Shown piece after piece: positions 8,685 through 18,157 of a stretch of DNA of 64,000 nucleotides. The translations under genes were made by a program, and so were the position numbers. Position 1 is the first letter of the stretch. Every line of letters begins with the position of its first letter. Source of the stretch: Parasedimentitalea huanghaiensis. Lineage in GTDB: Bacteria > Pseudomonadota > Alphaproteobacteria > Rhodobacterales > Rhodobacteraceae. Below the pieces are notes generated by a model that did no database searches, was not told the DNA's origin, and saw only the letters and a list, made by a program, of their open reading frames with translations. Location of the stretch: the NCBI RefSeq assembly GCF_009753675.1, contig NZ_WQLV01000007.1:1-64000 (forward strand). The letters are read 5' to 3'.

Positions 8685-9287
8685 ATGGACGGACCAAACA
8701 AACGACGTAAGCGTACAGCTGGCCCAGAGCCTACCCAATTGGGAAACGCCATTCGTTACCGCAGGAAGGCGCTTAAAAAAACTTTGGAAGATGTTGCCAA
8801 CGAAGCAGGTCTGACCACGGGCTTTATCTCTCAAGTTGAACGCGGCATCAGTTCACCTTCGCTGTCATCTTTCATGAGCATTGCATCGTGCCTTCAGACC
8901 AACATCGAACAACTTTTGAGCGTGCCGGAAGAGCTACGCGAATATACTCCTAAAGATAAACGTCAGACATATTCGTTAGGTACGGCTGGCCGCCTATATG
9001 AAAAACTGGGGCCGGGTTTTGCTGGATCATTGCTTTATTCATCAATCATTCACCGGCCACCGGGGCATGTATCGGAGAAGATGCAACATGATGGTGAAGT
9101 GTTTTGTTACCTGCTGGCCGGCCAGCTGGAGTATCACTTAGGTGACGAAATATTCGTTGTTTCTCCGGGCGACACTATTCACCATGACACTTCTAAACCG
9201 CATTTTTCCAAAGTTCTGAGCGACACCGAAGCTGTAGAGCTTTGGGTTTGCACCTCGCCAATGAGCGATGCCAACAGCAAAATCTGA
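8685..9287 (+). CDS. XRE-family regulator with C-terminal cupin domain
   Basis: A 200-residue regulator. Residues about 19-73 form an XRE helix-turn-helix (LGNAIRYRRKALKKTLEDVA, then NEAGLTTGFISQVERG). Residues about 115-190 form a small cupin with QHDGEVFCYLLAGQLEY and VSPGDTIHHDTSKPH. This architecture (PuuR/MarR-cupin type) usually senses small amines, amino acids or their derivatives and represses transport and catabolic genes. The gene lies directly upstream of the rightward peptide importer, its most likely target. The ligand is not visible in sequence. Confidence 0.9.
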   Translation: MDGPNKRRKRTAGPEPTQLGNAIRYRRKALKKTLEDVANEAGLTTGFISQVERGISSPSLSSFMSIASCLQTNIEQLLSVPEELREYTPKDKRQTYSLGTAGRLYEKLGPGFAGSLLYSSIIHRPPGHVSEKMQHDGEVFCYLLAGQLEYHLGDEIFVVSPGDTIHHDTSKPHFSKVLSDTEAVELWVCTSPMSDANSKI

Positions 9288-9296
9288 TCTGCCAAA

Positions 9297-9342
9297 CCCC
9301 CGCTGAATTTGATTCGAAAATGCAAATCTCTGTCAGTGGGGG
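9297..9342 (+). terminator. Stem-loop after the XRE-cupin gene
   Basis: CCCCCGCTGA (9297-9306) can pair with TCAGTGGGGG (9333-9342), with one G-U pair and a 26-base loop. It begins nine bases after the XRE-cupin stop. There is no U run, so termination is only possible, not proven. The rest of the roughly 300-base gap to the binding-protein gene shows no gene. Confidence 0.35.
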
Positions 9343-9485
9343 CACTATTGAAGTTGTGTCGGTTGGCAGGGCCTCTTGTCCGGGAAGACCCGCGAAGCGG
9401 AGCTTCATGAGTGCCCTTCCACCATGTTCGCGCCGCTACAAGCATCTGAAAAAACAATCAAAAACAAGTCAACTTCAACCCGATC

Positions 9486-9500
9486 ACACTCGATCAGTGT
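9486..9500. promoter_or_regulatory. Inverted repeat upstream of the second importer (candidate operator)
   Basis: ACACT-CGATC-AGTGT is a perfect 5-5-5 inverted repeat about 90 bases upstream of the binding-protein start at 9593, followed by AT-rich DNA that could hold a promoter. The XRE-cupin regulator next door is the obvious candidate binder. This is inference. Confidence 0.35.
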
Positions 9501-9592
9501 AGATATTCAGCGTTGCTAAAAAAAATTATAGTATGACTAATAAAACGTCTTATACTCCGGCTCACAGTCAATCGTCTTGGGAGGACACGACT

Positions 9593-11179
9593 ATGAGAGG
9601 CAAGTTACTAGCGGCGGCCATTGCTGCAGCAACGGCAATTACGACGCCCGCTATGGCGCAAGACCGCGGCGGGGTTTTGAATTTCGCCCGCTATGACGGT
9701 TCAAAGCTAATTGATCCAATTTATGCTGACCGCAATCCGGATATCTGGATGGTTGGCAGCCTATTTGACACATTATTGCGGTCCAGCCCCGACGGGAATT
9801 CAGTGGTTGCGGGTCTAGCCGAAAGCCACGAAATGTCGGACGACGGCCTATCCGTGACGCTAACCCTACAAGAGGGGCTGCAATTTTCAGACGGCGCGCC
9901 GTTAACTGGCGATGATGTAATTTTTTCACTGAACCGGGCACGCAATCCAGACCTCAGCCCCTGGGCGGGCCTGCTAGGGTCAATCGACGATGTGTCGGCA
10001 AGCGACCTTACCGTTACCATCTCACTGAAGGCGCCTGATCCCACAATCCTGTCGATGCTGGCTACTTTCAATACAGCGATTGTTTCAAAATCCGTATTTG
10101 AGGCCGCAGATGGAGCCAACGATCAGGAAAAGTCTGCCGCAATTTTTGCCGCAGGTGGCGCCGGGGTTGGGTCCGGACCTTTCTACCTCTCAGGCTTTGA
10201 ACAAGGCTCTTCAATGAGCTTTTCTGCAAACCCGAACTATTGGAAAATGGGCGCCGACGGCAAGGCCTTGCCGTATGTTGACGGTGTTGAATTCCAGATC
10301 ATACCAGACGACGCGACACGGATCCTAAAGCTGCAAGCCGGTGAAGTTGACGCTGCCGAGTTCATCCCGTTTTCGCGGGTTGCAGAGCTTGAAGCAGATC
10401 CGTCGATCAACATGAACCTCTATCCATCAACCCGGATCATCTATTCGCCGATCAACACACGTGAAGCCCGCGCAGACGGCACTCCGAACCCGCTGGCCGA
10501 TGTACGCGTACGTCAGGCGATCAACTATGCGACTAATAAGGACGCGCTAATTGGGTTGGTTCTACAGGGCGCAGGTAAACCGATGACCTCACCGCTGATG
10601 GCCGCTGCCACACAACTGTCGTCAGATCTTGGCCCACTCTACGGCTATGATTTGGAAAAGGCTAAATCTCTGATTGCCGATGCAGGTGTCGCACCGGGGA
10701 CCAAGATCACCTTTACCACACTGGCTGGTTCAGCCGATGACAGCACTATCTTTGCGGCGCTCCAGCAGATGTGGGCCCCTTTGGGAATTGCACTGGAAGT
10801 TGAACAGGTTGATGGAGCGACCCGTGGTGCCAAGAACCGGTCAGGTGAGTTTGACATCCACACCTATGGCTGGGTGAACGATGTAAACGATCCTAGCCAA
10901 GTGGTTGGCTGGTTGGGTCATACACCCACCGCTAAAGCAGTAGGCACTGGGTGGGAGAACCCAGAGTTCAACAGTCTGTTCGAAGCTTCAGCGACCGAAA
11001 TCAACGCTGAAACACGTGCAGATCAGTATGCCCAAATGCAGAAACTCTATGCAGACTCTGCGCCTTTGCTGTTCATGTATGAAACTCCATTTGCCGTGGC
11101 AGTATCCAATGCCGTCGAAGGTTATGTCCAAACGCCTCTAGGCAACAATATCTTCGAAGAAGCAACTGTCAGCCGCTAA
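9593..11179 (+). CDS. ABC transporter substrate-binding protein, family 5
   Basis: A 528-residue periplasmic binding protein of the peptide SBP_bac_5 family. A clear signal peptide occupies residues 1-23 (cleavage after TPAMA, before QDRGG). Family blocks include LQFSDGAPLTGDDVIFSLNR and GSGPFYLSGFEQGSSMSF. The start at 9593 is preferred to the in-frame ATG at 9533 because it places the signal peptide at the N terminus and has GGGAGG upstream. It is the first gene of the rightward importer operon. A stem-loop separates it from the permease genes, which fits higher expression of the binding protein. It shares the family, but few local details, with the binding protein at 1323-2933. Confidence 0.94.
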   Translation: MRGKLLAAAIAAATAITTPAMAQDRGGVLNFARYDGSKLIDPIYADRNPDIWMVGSLFDTLLRSSPDGNSVVAGLAESHEMSDDGLSVTLTLQEGLQFSDGAPLTGDDVIFSLNRARNPDLSPWAGLLGSIDDVSASDLTVTISLKAPDPTILSMLATFNTAIVSKSVFEAADGANDQEKSAAIFAAGGAGVGSGPFYLSGFEQGSSMSFSANPNYWKMGADGKALPYVDGVEFQIIPDDATRILKLQAGEVDAAEFIPFSRVAELEADPSINMNLYPSTRIIYSPINTREARADGTPNPLADVRVRQAINYATNKDALIGLVLQGAGKPMTSPLMAAATQLSSDLGPLYGYDLEKAKSLIADAGVAPGTKITFTTLAGSADDSTIFAALQQMWAPLGIALEVEQVDGATRGAKNRSGEFDIHTYGWVNDVNDPSQVVGWLGHTPTAKAVGTGWENPEFNSLFEASATEINAETRADQYAQMQKLYADSAPLLFMYETPFAVAVSNAVEGYVQTPLGNNIFEEATVSR

Positions 11180-11192
11180 TTGCAGCAGATCT

Positions 11193-11223
11193 GGTGCCGT
11201 CGGCCGATCGTGTCGGCGGCACC
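11193..11223 (+). terminator. Stem-loop between binding-protein and permease genes
   Basis: GGTGCCGTCGGC and GTCGGCGGCACC form an imperfect GC-rich stem around a short loop, followed by TTCTT. It lies 13 bases after the binding-protein stop and 20 before the permease start. Such hairpins often stabilise the upstream mRNA or partly terminate in importer operons. Confidence 0.6.
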
Positions 11224-11242
11224 TTCTTAAAGAGAGGCAACG

Positions 11243-12184
11243 ATGGCCATCATCCAATACACACTCAAGCGATTGCTGTTGATGATCCCGACCTTTTTTC
11301 TGGTCATGATCATTATTTTCCTCCTGGTACGGTTTCTACCCGGAGACCCGGCGATTGCGATAGCAGGTGATCGTGCCTCTGATGCCGATCTGGCCGCGAT
11401 CCGCGAACGTCTGGGCTTGAACCAACCTCTACTTGTGCAATTCTGGCTGTTTGTGACGAATACCCTACAAGGTGATCTGGGCCGTTCGATCCTGATGCGT
11501 GCACCGGTTACGGACATAATCTACGACCGTTTGCCCACTACAATTTTCCTAACAGTTTATGCCGTTTCCCTGTCTCTGCTCATTGCCGGCCCATTGGCTT
11601 TTGTCGCAGCTCTGAACCGCAATAAATGGCCGGATGCGGTGATCCGCACTGTGTTTCAGGTCGGGTTATCAATGCCGGTTTTCTATATAGGTTTGATCCT
11701 GTTGACTTTTCTAGCCGCACAACTGCGTTGGTTTCCGGTCGGCGGCTATGGAGATACCTTTATCGAACGGCTGCATCACTTGTTTCTGCCTGCCGTGACC
11801 GTTGCGCTCTATACCTCTGCGATCATCATGCGCAACCTGCGGTCTGCAATCATCGAAGTTTTGGATGCCGAGTACGTTCAGTTTGCTCGTGCCAAAGGAT
11901 TGCCGGACCGACTTGTGCTGGGTCGGCATGTCCTGCGCAACGCGTTGATTTCAACCGTCACCCTGCTGGGCCTGTCGATCGGCAACTTGATGAGCGGCAC
12001 ACTGGTGACTGAAACTGTGTTTGCAGTGCCAGGTGTCGGGCGACTGATGCTTGAGGCGATATTTGCCCGTGACTATCCGCTGATCCAAGGTCTGACTTTG
12101 ACTTTCGCAGTTCTGGTTTCAGTGGTCTTCCTGCTGACTGACCTGTTCCAAAGTACTCTTGATCCCCGGATGCGCCTGACATGA
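11243..12184 (+). CDS. Peptide-type ABC transporter permease (DppB-like)
   Basis: A 313-residue inner-membrane permease. It has the N-terminal helix (about 10-30) followed by VRFLPGDPAIAIAG, the typical DppB segment. The EAA loop (YVQFARAKGLPDRLVLGRHVLRNALI) and a C terminus STLDPRMRLT are present. An AGAGAGG ribosome-binding site precedes the ATG. It overlaps the next permease gene by four bases (ATGA). Confidence 0.95.
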   Translation: MAIIQYTLKRLLLMIPTFFLVMIIIFLLVRFLPGDPAIAIAGDRASDADLAAIRERLGLNQPLLVQFWLFVTNTLQGDLGRSILMRAPVTDIIYDRLPTTIFLTVYAVSLSLLIAGPLAFVAALNRNKWPDAVIRTVFQVGLSMPVFYIGLILLTFLAAQLRWFPVGGYGDTFIERLHHLFLPAVTVALYTSAIIMRNLRSAIIEVLDAEYVQFARAKGLPDRLVLGRHVLRNALISTVTLLGLSIGNLMSGTLVTETVFAVPGVGRLMLEAIFARDYPLIQGLTLTFAVLVSVVFLLTDLFQSTLDPRMRLT

Positions 12185-13047
12185 CTGATATCACCGCACT
12201 CTCCGCTGAAGCCACCATCCCCCAGAAAACCCGCATTGAGTTGGCTCTGCGCAAACCTGGCTTTCTGGTCGGCGCCCTCATCATCGGGGTGTCAGCCATG
12301 CTGGCGTTGATGCCGGGAGTTTTTGCACCCTATGACCCCAACCTAATCGACTATGTCGCCGTGAAGCAGCCGCCAAGCTGGGCCCACCCATTTGGCACTG
12401 ACATGTTAGGCCGGGACAGTCTGAGCCGGGTGATTTTTGCCTATACGGTCAATATGCAGATGGCGATTTTGGCCACGGTGTTCGCAATGACAATCGGTGT
12501 TATTGTTGGCGCTCTGGTCGGGTATTACCGCGGTGTCGCTGATATGGTGTTTGGCCGGGTGGTCGATGCTGTAATCACGTTTCCATTTCTGGTTCTGGTG
12601 ATTTCGGTTGTCGCCGTGCTCGGGCCTGGATTGATCAATATGTATATCGCGATCACGCTGGTGGGCTGGGTATACTACGCACGCCTGATGCGGGCCGAAG
12701 TGATTGCCCAGATGGGAAATGACTATGCCGGCGCTGGTATCGTGATGGGATACTCCGACCGGCGTATTATCTTTCGTCATCTGCTGCCCAACGCGATCAC
12801 CCCGGTGATTGTGTATTGGATGACCGATATGGCTCTGGCGATCCTGCTTGGTTCGTCGCTGGGTTACTTGGGCCTTGGCGCCCAACCACCGCAGGCCGAA
12901 TGGGGCGTGTTAATCGCAGAAGGCCGTAACTTCATTACCACTGCCTGGTGGCTCAGTCTGATGCCCGGCATCGCCATTGTCCTGACGGGTCTTGGCTTTT
13001 CCCTGCTTGGTGACGGTCTTGCAGACCTGCTGCGCCCCCGTGGATGA
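12181..13047 (+). CDS. Peptide-type ABC transporter permease (DppC-like)
   Basis: A 288-residue inner-membrane permease of the DppC/OppC class. It has a first helix at about 31-50, the family motif HPFGTDMLGRDSLSRVIF, further helices, and an EAA loop (RAEVIAQMGNDYAGAGIVMG). It is coupled by ATGA overlap to the DppB-like gene and ends nine bases before the first ATPase gene. Confidence 0.94.
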   Translation: MTDITALSAEATIPQKTRIELALRKPGFLVGALIIGVSAMLALMPGVFAPYDPNLIDYVAVKQPPSWAHPFGTDMLGRDSLSRVIFAYTVNMQMAILATVFAMTIGVIVGALVGYYRGVADMVFGRVVDAVITFPFLVLVISVVAVLGPGLINMYIAITLVGWVYYARLMRAEVIAQMGNDYAGAGIVMGYSDRRIIFRHLLPNAITPVIVYWMTDMALAILLGSSLGYLGLGAQPPQAEWGVLIAEGRNFITTAWWLSLMPGIAIVLTGLGFSLLGDGLADLLRPRG

Positions 13048-13056
13048 GGAACGAAA

Positions 13057-14049
13057 ATGAGTGATACCCAGCCAATACTTGAGGTCGAAAACCTCTGCAC
13101 GACCTTCACTCGGGGGGGCGTCGCACTCCCTGCAGTGCGCGATGTCAGCTTTAATGTCGGCAAGGGCGAAGTGCTTGGTCTTGTTGGTGAAAGTGGATCC
13201 GGAAAAAGCGTCACCCTGCGTTCTATCCTCGGTCTATCGCGTCGCTACGGCGATGTTACCGGCAGTGTTAAATGGATGGGGCAGGATATTGCTCAGATGC
13301 CGGAACGCAAATTACGCCACATCCGGGGCCGCGACATTGCTATGATTTTTCAGGAACCGATGACCTCGCTCAACCCGCTGTTGACGGTTGGCCTGCAACT
13401 GACCGAAACCCTAAAAGCCCATACTGACATGGGCCGCGCCGCTCGCCGGGATCGCGCGATCGAAATGCTAGATCACGTTGGTATCCCAGCCGCCGCCTCG
13501 CGACTAAACGAGTACCCACACCAGTTTTCCGGAGGCATGCGCCAGCGGGTGATGATTGCTATCGCACTGGCGGCTAGCCCGAAGCTGTTGTTGGCCGATG
13601 AGCCAACCACGGCGTTGGATGTCACAATTCAGGCACAGATCCTTGATCTGATCCTGTCGCTGGCAGATGAGTTGGAGATGGGGGTGATCCTAGTTACCCA
13701 CGATCTGGGTGTTGTCGCCCAAACCTGCAAAAAGGCTGCAGTCATGTATGCCGGGCGCATTGTCGAACAGGGTGATGTGCGCCAAGTTTTGCGCGCGCCG
13801 CGCCATCCCTACACTGTGGGCCTAATGCGCTCCGTACCGCAGGATGTTCCACCGCGTAGCCAATTGTATACGGTGCCTGGCACCCCTCCCAGTCTCGAAG
13901 CACTACCGCAAGGATGCGCTTTTGCGCCTCGCTGCCAAGGCCGGACCGAAGGCTGTCTTGTCGCGCGCCCTCCGCTTGCAACCATCGCGCAGGGCCGGTC
14001 GGTTGCCTGCTTCAATCCTGTCACCGATGCACAGGGAGCCGCCGCATGA
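13057..14049 (+). CDS. Peptide-type ABC transporter ATP-binding protein (DppD/OppD-like)
   Basis: A 330-residue ATPase. Walker A is GESGSGKSV (about 44-52), with Q-loop [10 protein letters not shown], signature [14 protein letters not shown], Walker [13 protein letters not shown] and H-loop THD. The Opp C-terminal extension with GCAFAPRC is present. The last residue of Walker A is Val where Ser/Thr is usual after GKS, which is a common variation in this family. The stop overlaps the next ATPase start as ATGA. Confidence 0.95.
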   Translation: MSDTQPILEVENLCTTFTRGGVALPAVRDVSFNVGKGEVLGLVGESGSGKSVTLRSILGLSRRYGDVTGSVKWMGQDIAQMPERKLRHIRGRDIAMIFQEPMTSLNPLLTVGLQLTETLKAHTDMGRAARRDRAIEMLDHVGIPAAASRLNEYPHQFSGGMRQRVMIAIALAASPKLLLADEPTTALDVTIQAQILDLILSLADELEMGVILVTHDLGVVAQTCKKAAVMYAGRIVEQGDVRQVLRAPRHPYTVGLMRSVPQDVPPRSQLYTVPGTPPSLEALPQGCAFAPRCQGRTEGCLVARPPLATIAQGRSVACFNPVTDAQGAAA

Positions 14050-15044
14050 CCCAGCCCGTAATGGACATCAAAGATATCGAGCTGGAATTCCAGGTGTCCC
14101 GTACACTCACCGACTTTGTAAAACAGCGTCCGGGGCGGGTAGTTCGGGCGCTCAATGGCGTCAGCTTGCAGCTGAATAAGGGAGAGACCCTTGGCGTCGT
14201 TGGGGAATCCGGTTGTGGAAAGTCAACACTGGCCCGTTGCATCGTTCGTCTTTACGAACCCAAACGCGGTTCCATTCACTTTGATGGCAAAGACATTTTC
14301 GCTGCAGGTGCAAAAGCTGACCGAAGCTATAACCGCCGCGTTCAGATGATGTTTCAGGACCCGTACTCGTCTCTTAATCCACGCATGACCACTGGACAGA
14401 TCCTGTCCGAGGCTCTCAGCGTGCACAACATGCGCCCGAAAGACGAAATTGCCACGCGCGTCGCCGAATTGTTAGATCTTGTTCGTCTGCCGCAGGATGC
14501 TGCGGGCAAGCTACCGCATGAATTCTCTGGCGGGCAACGCCAACGTATCGCTATCGCCCGGGCACTCGCGGTAGAGCCTGAGGTTCTGATCGCCGATGAA
14601 CTGGTGTCAGCACTGGACGTTTCCGTGCAAGCGCAGGTGGTCAACCTGCTGCTGGAACTGCAGGATCGGTTGAACCTAACAATCCTGTTCGTCGCCCATG
14701 ACTTGCGTCTGGTCCGCCATGTCTCGAACCGCGTGGCAGTGATCTATCTGGGCCGAATTGTCGAAGTGGGTGATAGCGAAACGTTGTTCTCCAACCCCTC
14801 ACACCCTTATTCGCAAGCCCTACTTAGCGCCGCACCGTCCCTTGATCCCGACGACAAAGGGAGTGCGATCCGACTTCAAGGTGAATTGCCTTCTCCTTTG
14901 AACGTGCCGTCGGGCTGCCCCTTTCATGTGCGTTGTCGCCATGCGACCGATTTTTGCAAAATTGAAGTACCAGAGCTGCGTGCGCTACCCGGACGCGGTG
15001 AAGTTGCTTGCCACCACGCTGAAGAGGTCAGTGAACATGCCTGA
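14046..15044 (+). CDS. Peptide-type ABC transporter ATP-binding protein (DppF/OppF-like)
   Basis: A 332-residue ATPase forming the second nucleotide-binding subunit. It has Walker [10 protein letters not shown], signature [14 protein letters not shown], Walker [17 protein letters not shown] and H-loop AHD, and the C-terminal GCPFHVRC extension. Walker B reads ADELVSALD instead of the usual ADEPVSALD; the catalytic Glu is kept. The start at 14046 ([15 protein letters not shown]) is chosen because it gives the ATGA overlap and the family N terminus; the frame is open upstream to 13914 without merit. It overlaps the aminopeptidase gene by eight bases. Confidence 0.94.
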   Translation: MTQPVMDIKDIELEFQVSRTLTDFVKQRPGRVVRALNGVSLQLNKGETLGVVGESGCGKSTLARCIVRLYEPKRGSIHFDGKDIFAAGAKADRSYNRRVQMMFQDPYSSLNPRMTTGQILSEALSVHNMRPKDEIATRVAELLDLVRLPQDAAGKLPHEFSGGQRQRIAIARALAVEPEVLIADELVSALDVSVQAQVVNLLLELQDRLNLTILFVAHDLRLVRHVSNRVAVIYLGRIVEVGDSETLFSNPSHPYSQALLSAAPSLDPDDKGSAIRLQGELPSPLNVPSGCPFHVRCRHATDFCKIEVPELRALPGRGEVACHHAEEVSEHA

Positions 15045-16854
15045 TACTTCTATCCCTAGGGCAACTCAGCATATTGCTGCCTTGCGTACCGAGATGTCTG
15101 CGCGAGGTTTGGATGCCTTTATCATTCCCCGTTTTGATGCACATTTGGGGGAATATGTAGCACCTCATGATGAACGGTTGAAATTTATCACTGGTTTCTC
15201 TGGATCGGCCGGCATGGCCATCGTCACTCATGATACCGTCGCAGTTTTTGTTGACGGGCGCTACACAGTGCAGGTTGCAAATGAATGTCCAGGTGATCTG
15301 TTTACACATTGGCATTTGCACGATGCACCGCCGTCACAATGGTTGGTAACAAACGCTATGGCGGAATGGGCAGTAGGGTTCGACCCAATGCACTTGCCAA
15401 CCACATGGCATGACCAGTTCCATCAGAGCTGCGCCAATGTGGGGGCAAAGCTTGTACCGCAGAACAGCAATCCAGTGGATGCGATTTGGCACAATCAACC
15501 CAAGCCGCCAAAGGGGCTCATCTCAACCTTCCCGCTGCAATTTTCCGGTAAATCCAGTGCGGATAAGTTGTCAGACCTGTTCGCGCACATGGTGAACGCT
15601 GGCGCAGATTTCTTTGTCGAAACCCAGCCAGACAATATTGCCTGGCTTATGAATGTACGCGGCGAGGACCTAACCTACACTCCGATACCACATTCCTTTC
15701 TTCTGGTGGCACAATCGGGACAGGTATTCTGGTCGGTCGATCAATCGAAATTTGATGATCTGGTGCACGATAGTATTCCCGAAAAAGTTGAGATCTTACC
15801 GCATGGCGATTTTTTAAAATCAATTTTGGAACGGGTTGGCGCTGGAAAAGTCGTTTTGCTGGACCCCGGGTTTTCACCTATTGCCGTACGCTTGGCACTT
15901 GCGGATGTTCAGGCGGTTGAAGTCAACGAAACTAGCTCTCTGACTTTGGCAAAGGCCAAAAAGAACGCGACAGAACTGGAAGGGATACGCGCCTGCCATG
16001 TTCAAGACGGTGTTGCTTTGACGGAATTCTGCGCGTGGATTTCCAAAGCTGTCCCCATGTTATCTGCCACCGGAAGCCCGTTGCGTGAACGCGACGCAGA
16101 AGAGAAAATCCTTGCTTTGCGAAAGGCCCGACCTGGTTTCATTTGCGAAAGCTTCGACACGATCTCGGCCGCTTCGGGTAATGCCGCAATGTGCCATTAC
16201 TCCACAACCCCTGAGCAGAATGCGCCAATCTTGCCTGAAAACCCTTATCTTCTGGACAGTGGTGGCCAATACGACACTGGCACAACCGATGTGACCCGTA
16301 GTTTCTGCTTTGGGGCGGCTTCCGAAGAGTACCGGCGGGCCTATACTGCTGTCTTCAAAGCATTTCACGCACTGGCCACCTTGCGTTTCCCCAAAGGCAC
16401 ACAAGGTCACCATATCGACGCAATCTGCCGTCGTCCGCTTTGGGATCTAGGTTTGGACTATGACCATGGCACCGGTCATGGGATCGGTCATTGTCTTTCA
16501 GTTCATGAACATCCCCACAGGATTGGCAAAGATGTAAACCCAGTCGATCTTATTCAGGGAATGGTCCTTTCGATCGAGCCTGGGTTTTATGCAGCTGACC
16601 AATTTGGCATCCGTATTGAAAACCTTTTTGAAATTATCGAGGAAGCTGATGGGTTTCTGTCCTTCCAAAATCTGACGTTTGCTCCGATCCAGACCGATAT
16701 GCTCAACCTCAGCAACCTGACCCCATCAGAGCTCGATTGGTTGAACACCTATCACGAAGAGGTGGTCAGCAGATTGTCGCCCTTTCTAACCGAAGTTACA
16801 CGTGACTGGTTGGTTTCGGTGTGCAGTGCTTTGGCTCTGTCAAAAAGTCATTAG
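15037..16854 (+). CDS. Xaa-Pro aminopeptidase (M24B family)
   Basis: A 605-residue metallopeptidase that removes an N-terminal residue preceding proline. N-terminal creatinase-like domains are followed by the pita-bread catalytic domain. Its metal ligands are visible: DSGGQYDTGTTDVTR (two Asp), GTGHGIGHCLSVHEHP (His), SIEPGFY (Glu) and GIRIENLFE (Glu). The start at 15037 has the usual family N terminus and overlaps the ATPase gene end; the longer frame from 14926 is rejected. It is the last gene of the importer operon, so imported proline-containing peptides are a likely substrate. No signal peptide, hence cytosolic. Confidence 0.94.
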   Translation: MPDTSIPRATQHIAALRTEMSARGLDAFIIPRFDAHLGEYVAPHDERLKFITGFSGSAGMAIVTHDTVAVFVDGRYTVQVANECPGDLFTHWHLHDAPPSQWLVTNAMAEWAVGFDPMHLPTTWHDQFHQSCANVGAKLVPQNSNPVDAIWHNQPKPPKGLISTFPLQFSGKSSADKLSDLFAHMVNAGADFFVETQPDNIAWLMNVRGEDLTYTPIPHSFLLVAQSGQVFWSVDQSKFDDLVHDSIPEKVEILPHGDFLKSILERVGAGKVVLLDPGFSPIAVRLALADVQAVEVNETSSLTLAKAKKNATELEGIRACHVQDGVALTEFCAWISKAVPMLSATGSPLRERDAEEKILALRKARPGFICESFDTISAASGNAAMCHYSTTPEQNAPILPENPYLLDSGGQYDTGTTDVTRSFCFGAASEEYRRAYTAVFKAFHALATLRFPKGTQGHHIDAICRRPLWDLGLDYDHGTGHGIGHCLSVHEHPHRIGKDVNPVDLIQGMVLSIEPGFYAADQFGIRIENLFEIIEEADGFLSFQNLTFAPIQTDMLNLSNLTPSELDWLNTYHEEVVSRLSPFLTEVTRDWLVSVCSALALSKSH

Positions 16855-16884
16855 CTGCGAAAGACCTAAGCGGCTGAATTTTTT
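16853..16884 (+). terminator. Weak terminator-like hairpin after the aminopeptidase gene
   Basis: AGCTGC and GCGGCT can pair (one G-U) around an 11-base loop, followed by GAATTTTTT. It starts at the stop codon of the aminopeptidase gene and would end the rightward importer operon. Confidence 0.45.
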
Positions 16885-16944
16885 AAGATTTCCGACCTCG
16901 CAACCAAGCAAGTGTCAGAACGATCTTGCGCACACTTAGACTAA

Positions 16945-16959
16945 ACTATACCAGATAGT
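16945..16959. promoter_or_regulatory. Inverted repeat upstream of the TetR gene (candidate operator)
   Basis: ACTAT-ACCAG-ATAGT is a perfect 5-5-5 inverted repeat, 24 bases before the TetR ATG, overlapping a TATACC that could be a -10 element. TetR repressors commonly bind such sites in their own promoters. Inferred, not shown. Confidence 0.4.
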
Positions 16960-16982
16960 ACAGAGCTTCAAACTGGTGAAAC

Positions 16983-17549
16983 ATGCCTCCTAAATCCAAA
17001 CGCATCTCTAGGGAAACCTGGCTGCAAACCGGCCTTATGCTGCTAAAGACAGAAGGGCCCACCGCCCTAACGGTTGATCGGCTCTGCAAAGAAGTGGATC
17101 GCTCCAAAGGTTCATTTTACTTCCACTTTGGTTCGATTGATCCCTACAAAGAGACGCTGCTCCTCTATTGGGAGGCACAGCACACACAGGTGGTCGAGGA
17201 CTATGTTGCCTCACAACCCAACCCACAGGCACAGCGCCTTTCCGTCCCGGTTATTGCTGCAGAACTCGACGACGGGGTGGAGCGTGCCATTCGGGTTTGG
17301 GCTCATACAGAACCCCCTGCCCGTCAGCTAATCGCAAGGGTCGACGCACGCCGCATCGGGTTTGTAGCGCAGTTGATTGTAGAAACTGACGGGCTGGAAC
17401 CGTCTGAGGCGCGTGAATTGGCTACCATTGAATATGCTGCATTTCTTGGCTTTCAACATTTGATGAGCGGAAGCTCTGCAGACCAACGTCAATCGATGTT
17501 TCAGCGCGTATTGCACCTGATATCCCCTAACAATTCGAAAGACACCTAA
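16983..17549 (+). CDS. TetR-family transcriptional regulator
   Basis: A 188-residue repressor-type protein. The N-terminal helix-turn-helix is typical (ALTVDRLCKEVDRSKGSFYF, about 27-46, with HFGSIDPYKETLL after it). The C-terminal ligand domain is not recognisable to a named subfamily. Its stop is immediately followed by the ATG of a small membrane-protein gene, so the two form an operon and the membrane protein is a likely target. A perfect inverted repeat lies just upstream. Confidence 0.9.
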   Translation: MPPKSKRISRETWLQTGLMLLKTEGPTALTVDRLCKEVDRSKGSFYFHFGSIDPYKETLLLYWEAQHTQVVEDYVASQPNPQAQRLSVPVIAAELDDGVERAIRVWAHTEPPARQLIARVDARRIGFVAQLIVETDGLEPSEARELATIEYAAFLGFQHLMSGSSADQRQSMFQRVLHLISPNNSKDT

Positions 17550-17945
17550 ATGACCAAACTTTTCCTTGCCACGACGCTACTCTCTGGAGTGTTGCAGTGC
17601 TACCTGAGCTATGCGCTTCTTACTGACCCTGAGACTATGATTGCATCCTTTGGTCTGCCAACCGATGCATCAGTCGCGTTTGTCGCCCGCCGCGCCGGTG
17701 CGATGTTCCTTGGCCTAGCGGCACTTTCTTTTGCTGCAGCGTTTCTATACCGCAATCAGCAGATTGCAGCTCTGGCTTTGGCGATGCCTTGGCTTTGCTT
17801 GGCGCTCCTCGGCAGTTATGAACACATGCGCGGTGCTGTGGGAGCGGAGATCTACCCAGCTCTTGTAATCGAAACGATTTTTGCCCTGCTTTTCCTGATG
17901 ATTGGCCTGTTCGGACGAGACCACCCAACCGCCAAAGCCAACTAA
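17550..17945 (+). CDS. Small four-helix inner-membrane protein of unknown function
   Basis: A 131-residue protein with about four hydrophobic segments (near 3-25, 43-67, 72-90 and 103-124). A short motif, VAFVARRAGAMFLGL, recalls the DUF4345-like membrane proteins that often follow TetR genes. Its ATG directly abuts the TetR stop. The function is unknown. Regulation by the TetR protein is inferred from the arrangement. Confidence 0.75.
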   Translation: MTKLFLATTLLSGVLQCYLSYALLTDPETMIASFGLPTDASVAFVARRAGAMFLGLAALSFAAAFLYRNQQIAALALAMPWLCLALLGSYEHMRGAVGAEIYPALVIETIFALLFLMIGLFGRDHPTAKAN

Positions 17946-18087
17946 ACGTCTCCAGCAGTCAAGGTTTCTGACCGGCCTCAACGGGTGCGCCTGTCAGTTT
18001 TCCAATATGGAGCAAATAGAGATCGGTCGACAGGTCTGGCGCGTATTTCAGCAGGGCTAGCGGTTTCACGCGTGAGATAGCCAACGA

Positions 18088-18117
18088 ATAAACCCCGACC
18101 ATTGGGCCGGGGTTTAT
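18088..18117. terminator. Strong bidirectional terminator hairpin
   Basis: ATAAACCCCGACC and GGCCGGGGTTTAT form a 13-base stem (one G-U) with an ATTG loop, flanked by A/T-rich ends on both strands. It lies between the TetR operon (plus) and a secreted small protein gene (minus), and could serve both. Confidence 0.75.
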
Positions 18118-18157
18118 CGGAATATCGAACCGCCTTTAAGCGTCAGTTGCAACAAGA

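Noticed and set aside
17961-18090. Minus-strand ORF of about 47 codons after the terminator (ATG within the hairpin)
   Set aside because: Its ATG lies inside a strong terminator hairpin, it has no ribosome-binding site and no family likeness.
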